From: Acholoe squamosa
Lineage: Eukaryota; Annelida; Polychaeta; Phyllodocida; Polynoidae
Assembly (NCBI GenBank): GCA_949317995.1
Contig: OX439051.1
Location: forward strand, 45,449,250-45,513,249
Direction of reading: 5' to 3'
DNA length: 64,000 bases
The first letter of the stretch is position 1. The number at the start of each line of letters is the position of its first letter. Shown in pieces: positions 20,509-30,074 of this stretch. The position numbers and the translations under genes are program-made. The notes under the pieces were generated by a model, which saw nothing but the letters and a program-made list of their open reading frames with translations, did not search any database and was not told the DNA's origin.

Positions 20509-22446
20509 TTAGCTTTGGAAAGCGGTTTCCTGTTCATGCGTCCAAGGAAATTTTTCCTTGGTACTTCCTGGAGTCCAGTTAGCTATTGCTTGTAATGGGT
20601 AACTGACTCTAGAATAATTCGGAATAAATTCCCTGTAATAGGAACAGAATCCTAAAAAGGACCTCACTTCTTTGGGTGTTTTAGGTCTATTCCAATTCGT
20701 AACTGATTCGATTTTTTCCGGATCAGCCTTTATTCCTTCATCACTGATGATGCGGCCCAAATAATTTATGGACTTTCTAAACATGTGGCATTTCTTAGGT
20801 TTCAATTTGAGGCCATTTGAAATAATACGTTCTAGTACCATTTTTAGGTTATTAGAACATTCTTCGAATGTTTTTCCGAAGACAATGACATCGTCTAGAT
20901 ATACAAGACATCTTTTCCACAATAAATTACTTAGAATTGTTTCCATCATTGCTTCAAATGTTGCAGGTGCATTGCACAATCCAAACGGCATTACATTATA
21001 TTGGAATAATCCAATATGACTTGAAAATGCAGTTTTCTCCATATCTGAAGGGTTCATTCCCACTTGCCAATAGCCTGATTGCAAGTCTAGGGTACAAAAC
21101 CAACTGTTTCCTCCTAAGGAGTCAATGGTTTCATCTATTCTCGGTAATGGATACGAATTCTTTTTCGTTATTCCATTCAACTTCCTGTAGTCTATGCAGA
21201 AACGGATAGTACCGTCTTTTTTTGTTACCATACACACAGGACTACTCCATGGACTATTGGAAGGGACTATTACATCCTGTTCCAACATCTTGTTTATTTC
21301 ATCCTCAGCTACTCTCTTTTTTGCTAAGGGTAACCGTCTATACGGTATCTTAAAGGGTTCGGCATCCCCAGTATCTATTTTATGTAATACCTTATTTGTC
21401 GTACCTAGTTTTTCACCAGGTTTGGCAAAGGCAGTATGATACTGACAGAGCATATCATAGAACTCTTTCCGGTGTTCCGGATCTTCTAATGAAGTTTCTT
21501 CATACAACTTAAGTAAGTCTTCCGAAATTTCATCATCTCCTGTTACCTTCTGTAAGCTTAGCTTACTATCCGTTACAGTTTCCGAAAGGGTCACGTTTCC
21601 AAAAACTTGTCCCTTTTTCAAGTAGATAGTAGTGTTTCCAGTATTGGAGACAGGTACTACCGACCAGGATGCATTCGCTACTATCGTGTCTACAGAATTT
21701 AATCCAATACCTGACAAAGTAACTACATCCGGTTCTATCACTGCAGGTTTGTTACGCATTGCAGGATCACTTCTTACAAGCACATCACAGGCTACTCCCG
21801 GAGGGATTCGCACAGTGTGTGCCACACTAGCCATACTGCTCACTTGTCTCAGTGCACATCTAACCTTCACGGGGTACGGGTATCTCACACTCAACACTCC
21901 TGTTTGGGGTTCCAATACAGCACCATACAGGGATGCGAAATCCAACCCGAGTATCCCCTCATCTGCTATATCCGCAACGGTGGCGCTCATGACATAGTCA
22001 TGTATACCATCTAACTGTAGTCTCACACAAGTTCTACCATACGTTTGCAAGGTACTGCCGTCGGCCGTCTGAGCACTTCCTCCCGATTTGAGAGTATCAT
22101 GTTCATCCGGTATAAGGTCGTAGAACCCCCTGGAGATACAAGAGTGGCTAGCTCCCGTATCCACAAGGAATTCGGCAGACCTTCCGTTAACAGTAAGGCA
22201 AACATACCACCGCCTTCCGTTTAGAACAGAGGGCATGTCCGTGACAATCGGAACGTCATTTTTCACACCAGGAGTCAATCCACATCCTTTTAAGAATTCC
22301 AGACAAGGATGACCCGGGGGCAGGTGGGCACCACAGACCTTGGCTAACGAATAGCCGCCTGCCTCGTTACTGATATTGGGTTTCCCCTGTGCTCCCATAG
22401 CACCTGTTATATCAGCTTCCCTAACCTTCCGGGTGTCTACAACCAC
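20509..22446 (-). CDS. pol: Protease-reverse transcriptase part of Gypsy pol
   Basis: A 645-codon frame counted from a GTG at 22446; it is open upstream to 22596, overlapping the end of gag by about 40 bases in the -1 frame, so it is probably made by frameshifting and has no start of its own. An aspartic protease carries the D-T-G triad (FLVDTGAS, about residues 94-100). The RT palm has LDLQSGYWQV and the catalytic YLDD (about 516-519), followed by FLGFCSYYREFIPNYS of the connection region. It ends ETAFQS and a TAA at the point where the sister copy continues into RNase H. One missing A in a CAAAAG-like run would explain the break. Confidence 0.9.
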   Translation of the reverse strand: MVVDTRKVREADITGAMGAQGKPNISNEAGGYSLAKVCGAHLPPGHPCLEFLKGCGLTPGVKNDVPIVTDMPSVLNGRRWYVCLTVNGRSAEFLVDTGASHSCISRGFYDLIPDEHDTLKSGGSAQTADGSTLQTYGRTCVRLQLDGIHDYVMSATVADIADEGILGLDFASLYGAVLEPQTGVLSVRYPYPVKVRCALRQVSSMASVAHTVRIPPGVACDVLVRSDPAMRNKPAVIEPDVVTLSGIGLNSVDTIVANASWSVVPVSNTGNTTIYLKKGQVFGNVTLSETVTDSKLSLQKVTGDDEISEDLLKLYEETSLEDPEHRKEFYDMLCQYHTAFAKPGEKLGTTNKVLHKIDTGDAEPFKIPYRRLPLAKKRVAEDEINKMLEQDVIVPSNSPWSSPVCMVTKKDGTIRFCIDYRKLNGITKKNSYPLPRIDETIDSLGGNSWFCTLDLQSGYWQVGMNPSDMEKTAFSSHIGLFQYNVMPFGLCNAPATFEAMMETILSNLLWKRCLVYLDDVIVFGKTFEECSNNLKMVLERIISNGLKLKPKKCHMFRKSINYLGRIISDEGIKADPEKIESVTNWNRPKTPKEVRSFLGFCSYYREFIPNYSRVSYPLQAIANWTPGSTKEKFPWTHEQETAFQS

Positions 22447-22556
22447 CTCGGTGTTAGGCGATCTTGTTACTTCATGTGAACTATCATCACGGATGGTGAT
22501 ATCATGGCAAGATTTGTCACTGGGATCCCCTTCTTTGCCCCTCGGGAGACCCCTCC

Positions 22557-25454
22557 TTAGTTTTCCTCTGTACTTACTCCAGAGACACTCTCCTGTCTAC
22601 GAGGGACAGGTTTTTCAGCCATACATTCTGGAGCATAATGCCCCAGTTTCTGGCATCTGAAACATCTCCTCTGAGATTTGTCAACTCTCGGTCTCTTTAG
22701 AGCTTCTGTTAATCCGGCTAATAATGTTTCCATCATGTTAGTCGGAGCAACAGTGGCTGCTACAGTTGGGTTCGCCGTAGAGGCTACACTGCCAGGTTGA
22801 GTTGATCCGGAAGCTGTTTTACCAGCAACTGATCCTCCTCTCCCTCTCGAATGTACTTTCCTATACCGCTTTTGTCGGTAATACTTTCCAGCTACATGCA
22901 CTGAACCAATATAATCTCCGTTTTCATCGGAGACATATTCATCTTGCTCATCAACTTCATTCGATTCAACCGGAGCTAATTGGGAAGTATCGTATACCGG
23001 AGCAGGTGTACCTCCGTATTGGAATGGAGCTGCTCTTATTGGATTAGGTCCGAGACCTACCAGACGTTTCTTCATGTCATGTCCATCGATTGCTATGAAC
23101 AGATCACTGAAGGAAGTGTCATCTTTCCAAGAGTCCCAGACCACTTGCTTGTGATCCGGATCACGCAATCCACTGTAGAATTGTATAAACAATTCTTGTA
23201 GATAACAATCATCATCATGAGCCCAATTTGGACGTGCTTTCGAAAGCAAGTCCTGTAGCTCCAAACCAAAGACTTTGTGTGATTCTTTAGGTTTTTGTGT
23301 CCTCTTCTTAAAGCTTACCCACGGATCTTCCCTAACGATTGATCCGAAAAGGTATGCAGCACATTCGACCAATTGATCATAGGTACCATATATTCCGTAA
23401 GCTGCTCTCCATTGGTTGAGAGCTACTTTTCCGCCTTTATTTAACCAACAAATCAAATATGGCAGAGCTTCTTTTTTTGTCCAGCCACTACAATTGACTT
23501 CGTCAACAAAAGCTTGATACCTGTCCTTCCATGGATCATTAGAATCATATGGAGGGGGTATCCGTGCCTGCCTACGTGCCGGATTATTACATCCGCGTAG
23601 TCTATCTGCTTCTCGCATGCTCCAGTTCATGACTTCCATGCCGTCTGCTCCCTTTCGGTAGCAGTCAATGCCAAGGTTTTGTATACATTGGCTTCTATCA
23701 AAGATGGTTTGCATCCCTGCAGGCATAGAAGTTCTCCTGTTAGGTTTCCTGCCATCTCCTCCTGATCCTGATCCTCCGAATCCGGATCCTCCTGGGCCGC
23801 CTGGAGGGTTTCCTCCTGGTGGACCATTATTATTATAGCCTCCAGATGAACCACCAGGCCATCCACTATTGTGACCGGTGTTTCCAGAAGAAGCGTGTCT
23901 AGGGTAAGAATCATTTTGGTTCCATCCCTGGTTATAGCTATTACCATTCTGATAATTGCCACTTCCCGATGGATTATAATTATTTCTATATCCATAGGAA
24001 GATGTTCTCGGTTGGTACGTACCGCCGTTGATATTGTTTTGTGGCGGATTTGGTCTCGGAAAACGTCCATCAGTAGGACCATTACCAGAACCTGGGGGTG
24101 GATTCGGTAATCTTGGTACTGCTGGTGTACTGTGGCCGGGTTGGGGGAAATATGAAGGTGGTGTCAACATATGTCTCATTGGTCCGGGTGCTCTTGGTTG
24201 TGCCACGGGTGAATTATTATTATTCCCTGTAGCACCATCGTGAGTCGCTTTGATTTTGTGACTCAAATCTGGTATGGGTGGTGCTGGTCCTATCGTATCC
24301 AGCATTGAAACTACTGGTTTAGATGCGGTTCCATTTACTGCAGCATTATCCGGTTTCTTATAGATTCCGGATACCACATTCTTGTCAGCCCCATCATCAA
24401 CGAATGGGCTGTATCTAATTGGGGTTGCATCTTTAGATGTCTTTCCCAACATTGTAGATACCACAGCTGGGTCTATATTACCTATAGTTAACTGGGCTGC
24501 TTCTACATATTTATCTAGAGTTATTGCAGTGGCCTGCAATTCCTGAAGCTCATTCGTGAGTTTCTGTCTATCCTCCTCCAGTTGTTTGTTGTAAGCTATG
24601 ATGCCTACCCGGATGGTTTCATTGTCTTCAGCTTGTTTACTGCACTGAAGTTTCAATTTATCCAACTCATCCTGATAATGGCGAATTTCGGATTCGAATT
24701 TTGTCTTATCAAGGTTTAGTTGGTCGTTCGTATCTATGTATGTTTGGATACGAATGTGCCTATTATCATATTCTTTATTGAATGATTCTCTCATAGATTG
24801 AAGTTTTAGTTCTTCAGTCTCGAGTTCTTTCATGTACTCGCTCCTTCTGGCTTCGAATTCCTTTCGCATGCCAGTTAGGTCCTCTTCCATTTGAAGTTTT
24901 TCATGCAATACTTCATCCTTAGCTTTGACCAAGGTATTTAAATTCTCGTTCAAAGTTACATAAGTTTCATTCAACAACAGGACATCCGGTCGTTTTAATT
25001 CTTCACCTTCCGGTACCGCATAGGTTAAGTCGCCATCTATAGCGCTATAATCTAATATTGGTAATTCGGGCCTGGGTAACCTATAAGGTAGTTCCCCGAA
25101 TGTTACCCTTTTTCGCATTGGTGCCGGATGTTCTGGGTTAGTACTACCACCGACTTCGAACATCGAATCACATAATTCGTCAACAATTGAATGCTGGCCT
25201 ATTAAGTTACTATGTCTCTGTATGGACTGTTCGCGTCGTACAGAGTCTGGCAGATTCTCTTCACTATCATTATAGTGGGGTCCGGGATCTCTCCAAGATG
25301 CTGATTCTGCATCTTGTGAGTCCGAATGGGCTTGGAGCATTAGCGATCCATTTCCATTCTCTTGGGCAAGTGATTGCCCTGCTGGGTTAGCTTCCCTAAG
25401 GGTGTCTAACCCATGTACTAGCCGTTCGGACGTTATAACGTCCGGGCTATACAC
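22557..25454 (-). CDS. gag: Gag polyprotein of the Gypsy element, unusually long
   Basis: The open frame is 965 codons if counted from a GTG at 25454, and it is open without any ATG back into the 5' LTR. The first in-frame ATG is at 25340 (residue 39), so either initiation is there or it is non-AUG. A strongly charged coiled coil spans about residues 155-310. A Pro/Gly/Asn-rich low-complexity region spans about 390-580. The capsid-like part (about 610-800) includes WTKKEALPYLICWLNKGG. A single CCHC zinc knuckle, CFRCQKLGHYAPEC, lies at about 931-944. Most Gypsy Gags are far shorter. The product would form the particle and package RNA. The frame ends TAA at 22557, in the GGAAAAC-TAA context discussed as a frameshift site. 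Confidence 0.85.
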   Translation of the reverse strand: MYSPDVITSERLVHGLDTLREANPAGQSLAQENGNGSLMLQAHSDSQDAESASWRDPGPHYNDSEENLPDSVRREQSIQRHSNLIGQHSIVDELCDSMFEVGGSTNPEHPAPMRKRVTFGELPYRLPRPELPILDYSAIDGDLTYAVPEGEELKRPDVLLLNETYVTLNENLNTLVKAKDEVLHEKLQMEEDLTGMRKEFEARRSEYMKELETEELKLQSMRESFNKEYDNRHIRIQTYIDTNDQLNLDKTKFESEIRHYQDELDKLKLQCSKQAEDNETIRVGIIAYNKQLEEDRQKLTNELQELQATAITLDKYVEAAQLTIGNIDPAVVSTMLGKTSKDATPIRYSPFVDDGADKNVVSGIYKKPDNAAVNGTASKPVVSMLDTIGPAPPIPDLSHKIKATHDGATGNNNNSPVAQPRAPGPMRHMLTPPSYFPQPGHSTPAVPRLPNPPPGSGNGPTDGRFPRPNPPQNNINGGTYQPRTSSYGYRNNYNPSGSGNYQNGNSYNQGWNQNDSYPRHASSGNTGHNSGWPGGSSGGYNNNGPPGGNPPGGPGGSGFGGSGSGGDGRKPNRRTSMPAGMQTIFDRSQCIQNLGIDCYRKGADGMEVMNWSMREADRLRGCNNPARRQARIPPPYDSNDPWKDRYQAFVDEVNCSGWTKKEALPYLICWLNKGGKVALNQWRAAYGIYGTYDQLVECAAYLFGSIVREDPWVSFKKRTQKPKESHKVFGLELQDLLSKARPNWAHDDDCYLQELFIQFYSGLRDPDHKQVVWDSWKDDTSFSDLFIAIDGHDMKKRLVGLGPNPIRAAPFQYGGTPAPVYDTSQLAPVESNEVDEQDEYVSDENGDYIGSVHVAGKYYRQKRYRKVHSRGRGGSVAGKTASGSTQPGSVASTANPTVAATVAPTNMMETLLAGLTEALKRPRVDKSQRRCFRCQKLGHYAPECMAEKPVPRRQESVSGVSTEEN

Positions 25455-25466
25455 CAGAATTAACTG

Positions 25467-25478
25467 GTCACGGCACCA
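25467..25478 (-). promoter_or_regulatory. Primer binding site, tRNA-His
   Basis: The plus strand reads GTCACGGCACCA, identical to the 3' end of animal tRNA-His with its CCA. It lies one base inside the 5' LTR, where minus-strand cDNA synthesis is primed. The second Gypsy copy uses the same site. Confidence 0.85.
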
Positions 25479-25479
25479 G

Positions 25480-25856
25480 TGTAAGGGTTTGTGGCCTTAC
25501 GGACCTGGGGGGTTCGGGTCTTACGATTCGGAAAGAAAGAGTAAGACAGTATTCCAAGTGTATGCCAACGGTTAGGTTTATTACTTAATGCACACTCACG
25601 GCTGCCGAATGATATCAAAGAGGCAGCTAATATTAAAAGACAGTGGTTTACATAGTGTGGAGGCCAGAAGGGCCTCTGACGTAGCGGCTGAGCCCTGGGC
25701 TTTATATACGGACCCAGGTGTTCGTCGTCAGATGTCCCCACAGACCCGGATCGGTGCTGCCACCTATCCGGAACCTGAGGAACGTCCGACGACTCGACTC
25801 ACCCGCCACGTCAGACGGTACCCAACTCCTATGGTTTAGTAAAGTGTACCTCTACA
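25480..25856 (-). repeat. 5' LTR of the intact Gypsy element
   Basis: 377 bp, identical by eye to 13020-13396, bounded on the right by the TAGT target duplication (25857-25860). It contains the same TATA-like box and AATAAA. Confidence 0.95.
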
Positions 25857-27832
25857 TAGTTCATGCATGATCAAAATCGATTTCACTCTATTGACAAATA
25901 ATTTTACAGTAAAATCTAGTACCATTTGTAGCATGCATTGAAATGTGTTTAAATGAAACAAGTCCATGTATGCACTTTGGGTTGTAACGACCGTTCAGAT
26001 CAGTTGAGAGAGTGCATTTGGCAATACAAAAATATCCAAGTTTTGATATTTGGTTCTTGTGTCTACAAGTAGATAAGGATGGTTTTCCATTTCCGTCACT
26101 TGTGTATAGAATTTGCTATGGGTATTCATCAAGCCTTTTAAAGGGACCATAATTAACTTGTAAGATCCAAGTCCACGATCTTCCATCCTTGTCTCGTGAG
26201 ATTTGAGCATCCAAATTTCGTATCAAAGGTGTCCTCTTGTAATCATGGTTCTTCACTAGGGTGATGTCCCGTGTCTATCTATATTTCTTGTCTAGCAATA
26301 TTTCTCTCAAAATGTCAGAGTTAGTCTGAATCAGGCAAAACTATTATTGGGAAATATTCACACAAATAGCGTGCATTGTACTATTAGTGTGAGACAATAG
26401 AACTGTTAAAAAGCAAAATCCCCGATTTCTCCCTCCCACTCTGTCTCCAGGGGCGTGGGAAGCAGTTTCAGAGTGGGTGGGAACAGGGTGGTTTTCTGCA
26501 ATTTTTGACCTCCCTTTGCTTGACCTTTCAGTTTTGACCTTTTGAGGAGTTGACCAAAAGTGGGGGGCGGACATGTCCCCCCTGCCCCCCCTGCTTTCCA
26601 CGCCCATGGTCTCACTCTCTCACACTCAATGCCCATGGCCTATGCCTCCAACAGCAAAACTACCCCTGCCTGCAGTGTGTCTGTCTTCACGCATACCCCT
26701 CCACTACCACCCTGTATGGATGTGACTGTGAGCACACCCTCCTCTCACTATCTCCCCACTCTACGCACCTGTACTACGGCCGCACAGGTTTCTCCCATCC
26801 CTCCTCCATGACCCTTACCCTACCTGGACCATTAACCCACAGGAGCATTGCATTAAGGACATTATAATTCAGCATCACAATATCTTACCACTTAGGAGCA
26901 TCGCAGAGTATTTGCTACCAACTTCAGGATTAGCTTAAACTAACTGGTGCATGCACCTTGAGATTTAGTTACTTGCTCTATGTCCATTGTCTTTGTCGTG
27001 GGATGATGTTAAAATGGTATGCAGGAGGTACCGCATATGCGTATGCTTGTACACCTTAAACGCGAGGATGGAGGCCTAGTACATGATGATCTTATATAAC
27101 TGGACAAAGTTGGGGTTGTGCATTATACATGAGGATTTTCGACTATAGAACATTAAAAAGGTCGCCACAATTTGGGCTGAGATGCACCCTATAGAATTTG
27201 GCGTTACACTTGAGGTGCGCCTTATATGCGAGGAATTGTGGTATCATTGATTAATTTTATGAAGGATTCCTCTTTGTGCTATTTGCCCCCCTACAGATCA
27301 GGAATGTGATATGATATACCTGATGAGCAGAAATACAATATGGTTGGATTTGTCTTTGATAAGGACCACGTAAATCTCCGAAGAAGACATGTTAAGAAAC
27401 ACAATAAGACAGTGACATTTTCACGGCAATGTCCTAAGAATTTGGAACGACCAAATGGACTCATGAGACACAAGAGGAGAAAAGGGAGCACATTTAATGC
27501 ATTAGTCCTTTGCTTTTGCAAGAAAAGTGATTGATTAGCTCGTGGACCTATGGCTACAATCTCGCATAGGCATTTTCAAATTGGAGTCTCATGGCATATT
27601 GAGCCAGAGATTCTTTCGCTATGACCAACCCTACCAGAAGCCCTATGTTCTGTAGCCTCGTCTATGACAACTTGCTCTTGGAAGAATATCAGATATGGAT
27701 TGTAACTTTAAGAGAATAAGATTTCTTTGACTTACAGGTAGGTAATATATTTCTTTCATTTTGATTAATTCTCGTGACCTTGGCCAGAATTTTGCAGAAG
27801 GAACATCTAGCAGTGTTTTGCAGCCTCGGAGA
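25857..27832. other. Non-genic sequence
   Basis: No gene is supported. A C-rich stretch (26540-26830) and a run of TTGACCTTT-like motifs (26505-26560) are present; the open frames there are compositional. Confidence 0.5.
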
Positions 27833-28012
27833 GTTCAGCAAGCCATACTCAATCCTAGGAAGACATTTCATAACATGGTTCAGCAAGCCATGCTCAATCA
27901 TAGGAAGACATTTCATAACAGTGTTCAGCAAGCCATGCTCAATCATAGGAAGACATTTCATAACATTGTTCAGCAAGCCATGCTCAATCATAGGAAGACA
28001 TCTCATAACATT
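27833..28012. repeat. Four tandem 45-bp units
   Basis: Units start at 27833, 27878, 27923 and 27968, each beginning GTTCAGCAAGCCAT, with few differences. The unit length is a multiple of three and both strands stay open, so it could encode a 15-residue repeat, but no gene around it is recognisable. Confidence 0.9.
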
Positions 28013-29056
28013 GTTGAATAGCAGTTTTAAGAAATGCCCCTCTCGACAAATTTTGAAACGTTGAATGTGTCTAGTGTGTTCATTTTCTTCAAACAAGGCT
28101 GACATTTTTTGCTACATTTAGGAGAAATTAACCATGTCGTTTCCCCTCCAATTTCTTTGGTTAACATCAATTGCTACACATTAGAATTTTAGAGCACCCT
28201 TCAAGGTGACTATACGGGACATGATGTACAACAAGTTATTTCTAATGAATTGCCAAAGGAACAACTTTTGACAAAATAAGTGACGATAACCTCAGTTCAT
28301 GATTATAATGCCTGAAAGAGTAGTGGTCGAGATTTGGTACCAAACAGGAAAGTGTTCGAGTTTAGGGCGATCTGTCCTTATTCACTTAACAGATAAATCT
28401 CCATAATACATATAAAGAACAACCCCTACAAAAGTTCACATGGCAGTTAATTAAAACATATAGGGTGCCACCTCCTACCCCACAGTGCAAAGATATCCAT
28501 CAATAGAGGCAGCCGACAATTGTCTTCATCGGGCATTGTAGTCTCTGTATCTGACACCAGGGGGAGATGCCCCCACCCGCCCCCTAGCGGTCAGTTACCA
28601 TAAATTAGTCTGTAGGGGGCGTGGTTTTCCTGACATGGATGGTGGCCTAATGTCGGCTGCTATTTGGCGCCAAAATCAAATTTGGCAAAATTCCTCTAGA
28701 ATATTCTCGGAAAATTCAATGAAATTTCAAGAAAATCTCTAGACCTTTATGAAATCATTGTGAATTGAGTCGGAAGCATTTTGAAAAGGGTGATTGAGTG
28801 GTAATTTGTTGATTGGTTTAGGATGAAATTGATTGTGGATGGGGTTGGTTTGTCCAGGCCTGAGGGCAGGTCACCCTGCAAAGGGTCATTACTAGAACGG
28901 CTGGGACAGGTGTGAGATTTATAACACCAACAGTCAGTCTCCTAAATCAATATACACCTTTTCTATCTGCATAGAAGATATAATTTAGGAACACCCATCA
29001 TGTATGCCCAGGTGTTTGTATAGCTTAAAGGTAAGTTTAGGGCGTGGCTAATTCTA
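28013..29056. other. Non-genic sequence upstream of the TSPEAR-like gene
   Basis: No coding feature. This may contain upstream or promoter sequence of the gene starting at 29957, but no defined promoter motif was identified. Confidence 0.4.
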
Positions 29057-29226
29057 TCCCTCTGACTGCAGGCCCCTCCCTAAAAGACACAATCTATAGA
29101 GATACCAACAAAAGGGGTTGTACTTTGGACGTGGAGGCAAAGATGCTTGTCAGCGACTTCTCCTACACCAGGGGAATAAGGTTGAGAATCAATTTGGGCC
29201 CTTTCCCTTTCTTTGCCTCTACATGG
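29057..29226 (+). repeat. Left arm of a 170-bp inverted repeat
   Basis: Nearly exact inverse of 31341-31510. Together the arms flank the first coding exon of the TSPEAR-like gene. Confidence 0.85.
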
Positions 29227-29956
29227 GTGGTATATCATTGAGTACATCTAGGGACAGGGCTATTGTTAGAGCACTGTGTCCATTTCCAAAATTACATAGG
29301 AAATTGTTTGTATAAAATTGCAATCATTATCGAAATTCGATACCCAAAATTGTAATAGGGCCTATCATAGGACCCCCCCTGCCCCCATCGAGGTGGTTTC
29401 CTAAGCACCCCGGGGGGACACCTAGTACACTGAATACACCCCGATAATGCACAGACTCTGTGGACAAAGCTTATCAATTTAGCATATATTCTACTGTAGC
29501 AACCAAAAAGAAGAGTTGTTGTTACAACAATAGAATATAATAGAAGAGATCATTCCTGGGATTCCTTTGACCTGACGAATACCACATTGATATGTTCGAC
29601 GACAATAGCTCTATTTCTATGCCTAACCTCTTCAAATGAATGCCACTGTAATTAGACAAATTTAACCAGGGGATCAGAAGGAAAATTTCCCTTTGTTTAA
29701 CATAGCAGCTCAATGATCAAAAGGACTGCTTCGTTCTGGCTCAGGGACTCAGTCCTGATGTCACTAGTGATCAGGATCTAGTATGATATAAAAAGCTCCT
29801 TTTGAGGTATAGTATAAAGTTGCTGTTTTTAACTATGGAGATATAATAGAGAGGTCGAGGTTAAGGGGAAAGACAGATTAGAATCAATATAGAGAGCTAT
29901 CATTTCATGAAGTATTATCCTTTCTCTCCATAGATGTGATCACCCTGTGATAGAGG

Positions 29957-30074
29957 ATGGAGGGTCTAGGTCCTCCTCCAGGGTGTTGGACCCTTATCAA
30001 CCTGATAAAAAGCTGCCTTCTGGTGGCCCTACTGACCATGGAAGTACACTGCAGGCTGCCAGTACCATGTACAG
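29957..30074 (+). CDS. TSPEAR-like exon 1 (signal peptide)
   Basis: The ATG at 29957 follows an in-frame TAG at 29951, so this start is well placed. It encodes the signal peptide and PVPCT, and ends in phase 1 at the donor GTAAGA (30075). The 5' UTR limit is unknown. Confidence 0.8.

Larger units (their letters stand above)
13020..25856 (-). mobile_element. Young full-length Ty3/Gypsy retrotransposon with an extra ORF
   Basis: The element is 12,837 bp. Two LTRs of 377 bp begin TG and end CA, look identical base for base by eye, and are flanked by a 4-bp target duplication TAGT (13016-13019 and 25857-25860). Coding order on the minus strand is gag, protease-RT, RNase H-integrase, which is the Ty3/Gypsy order. 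A 982-codon accessory gene follows integrase. The primer site matches the 3' end of tRNA-His. LTR identity implies a very recent insertion. The only visible lesion in the main genes is a one-base frame change between RT and RNase H near 20500. The element is long for the family because of the large gag, the accessory gene and a 1.5-kb 3' UTR. Confidence 0.95.

Noticed and set aside
25467..25478. tRNA-His gene
   Set aside because: Only the 3'-terminal dozen bases with CCA are present, at the exact primer-site position; no cloverleaf around it. The same holds at 48242.
27833..28012. CRISPR array
   Set aside because: Units are contiguous with no spacers and the genome is eukaryotic.
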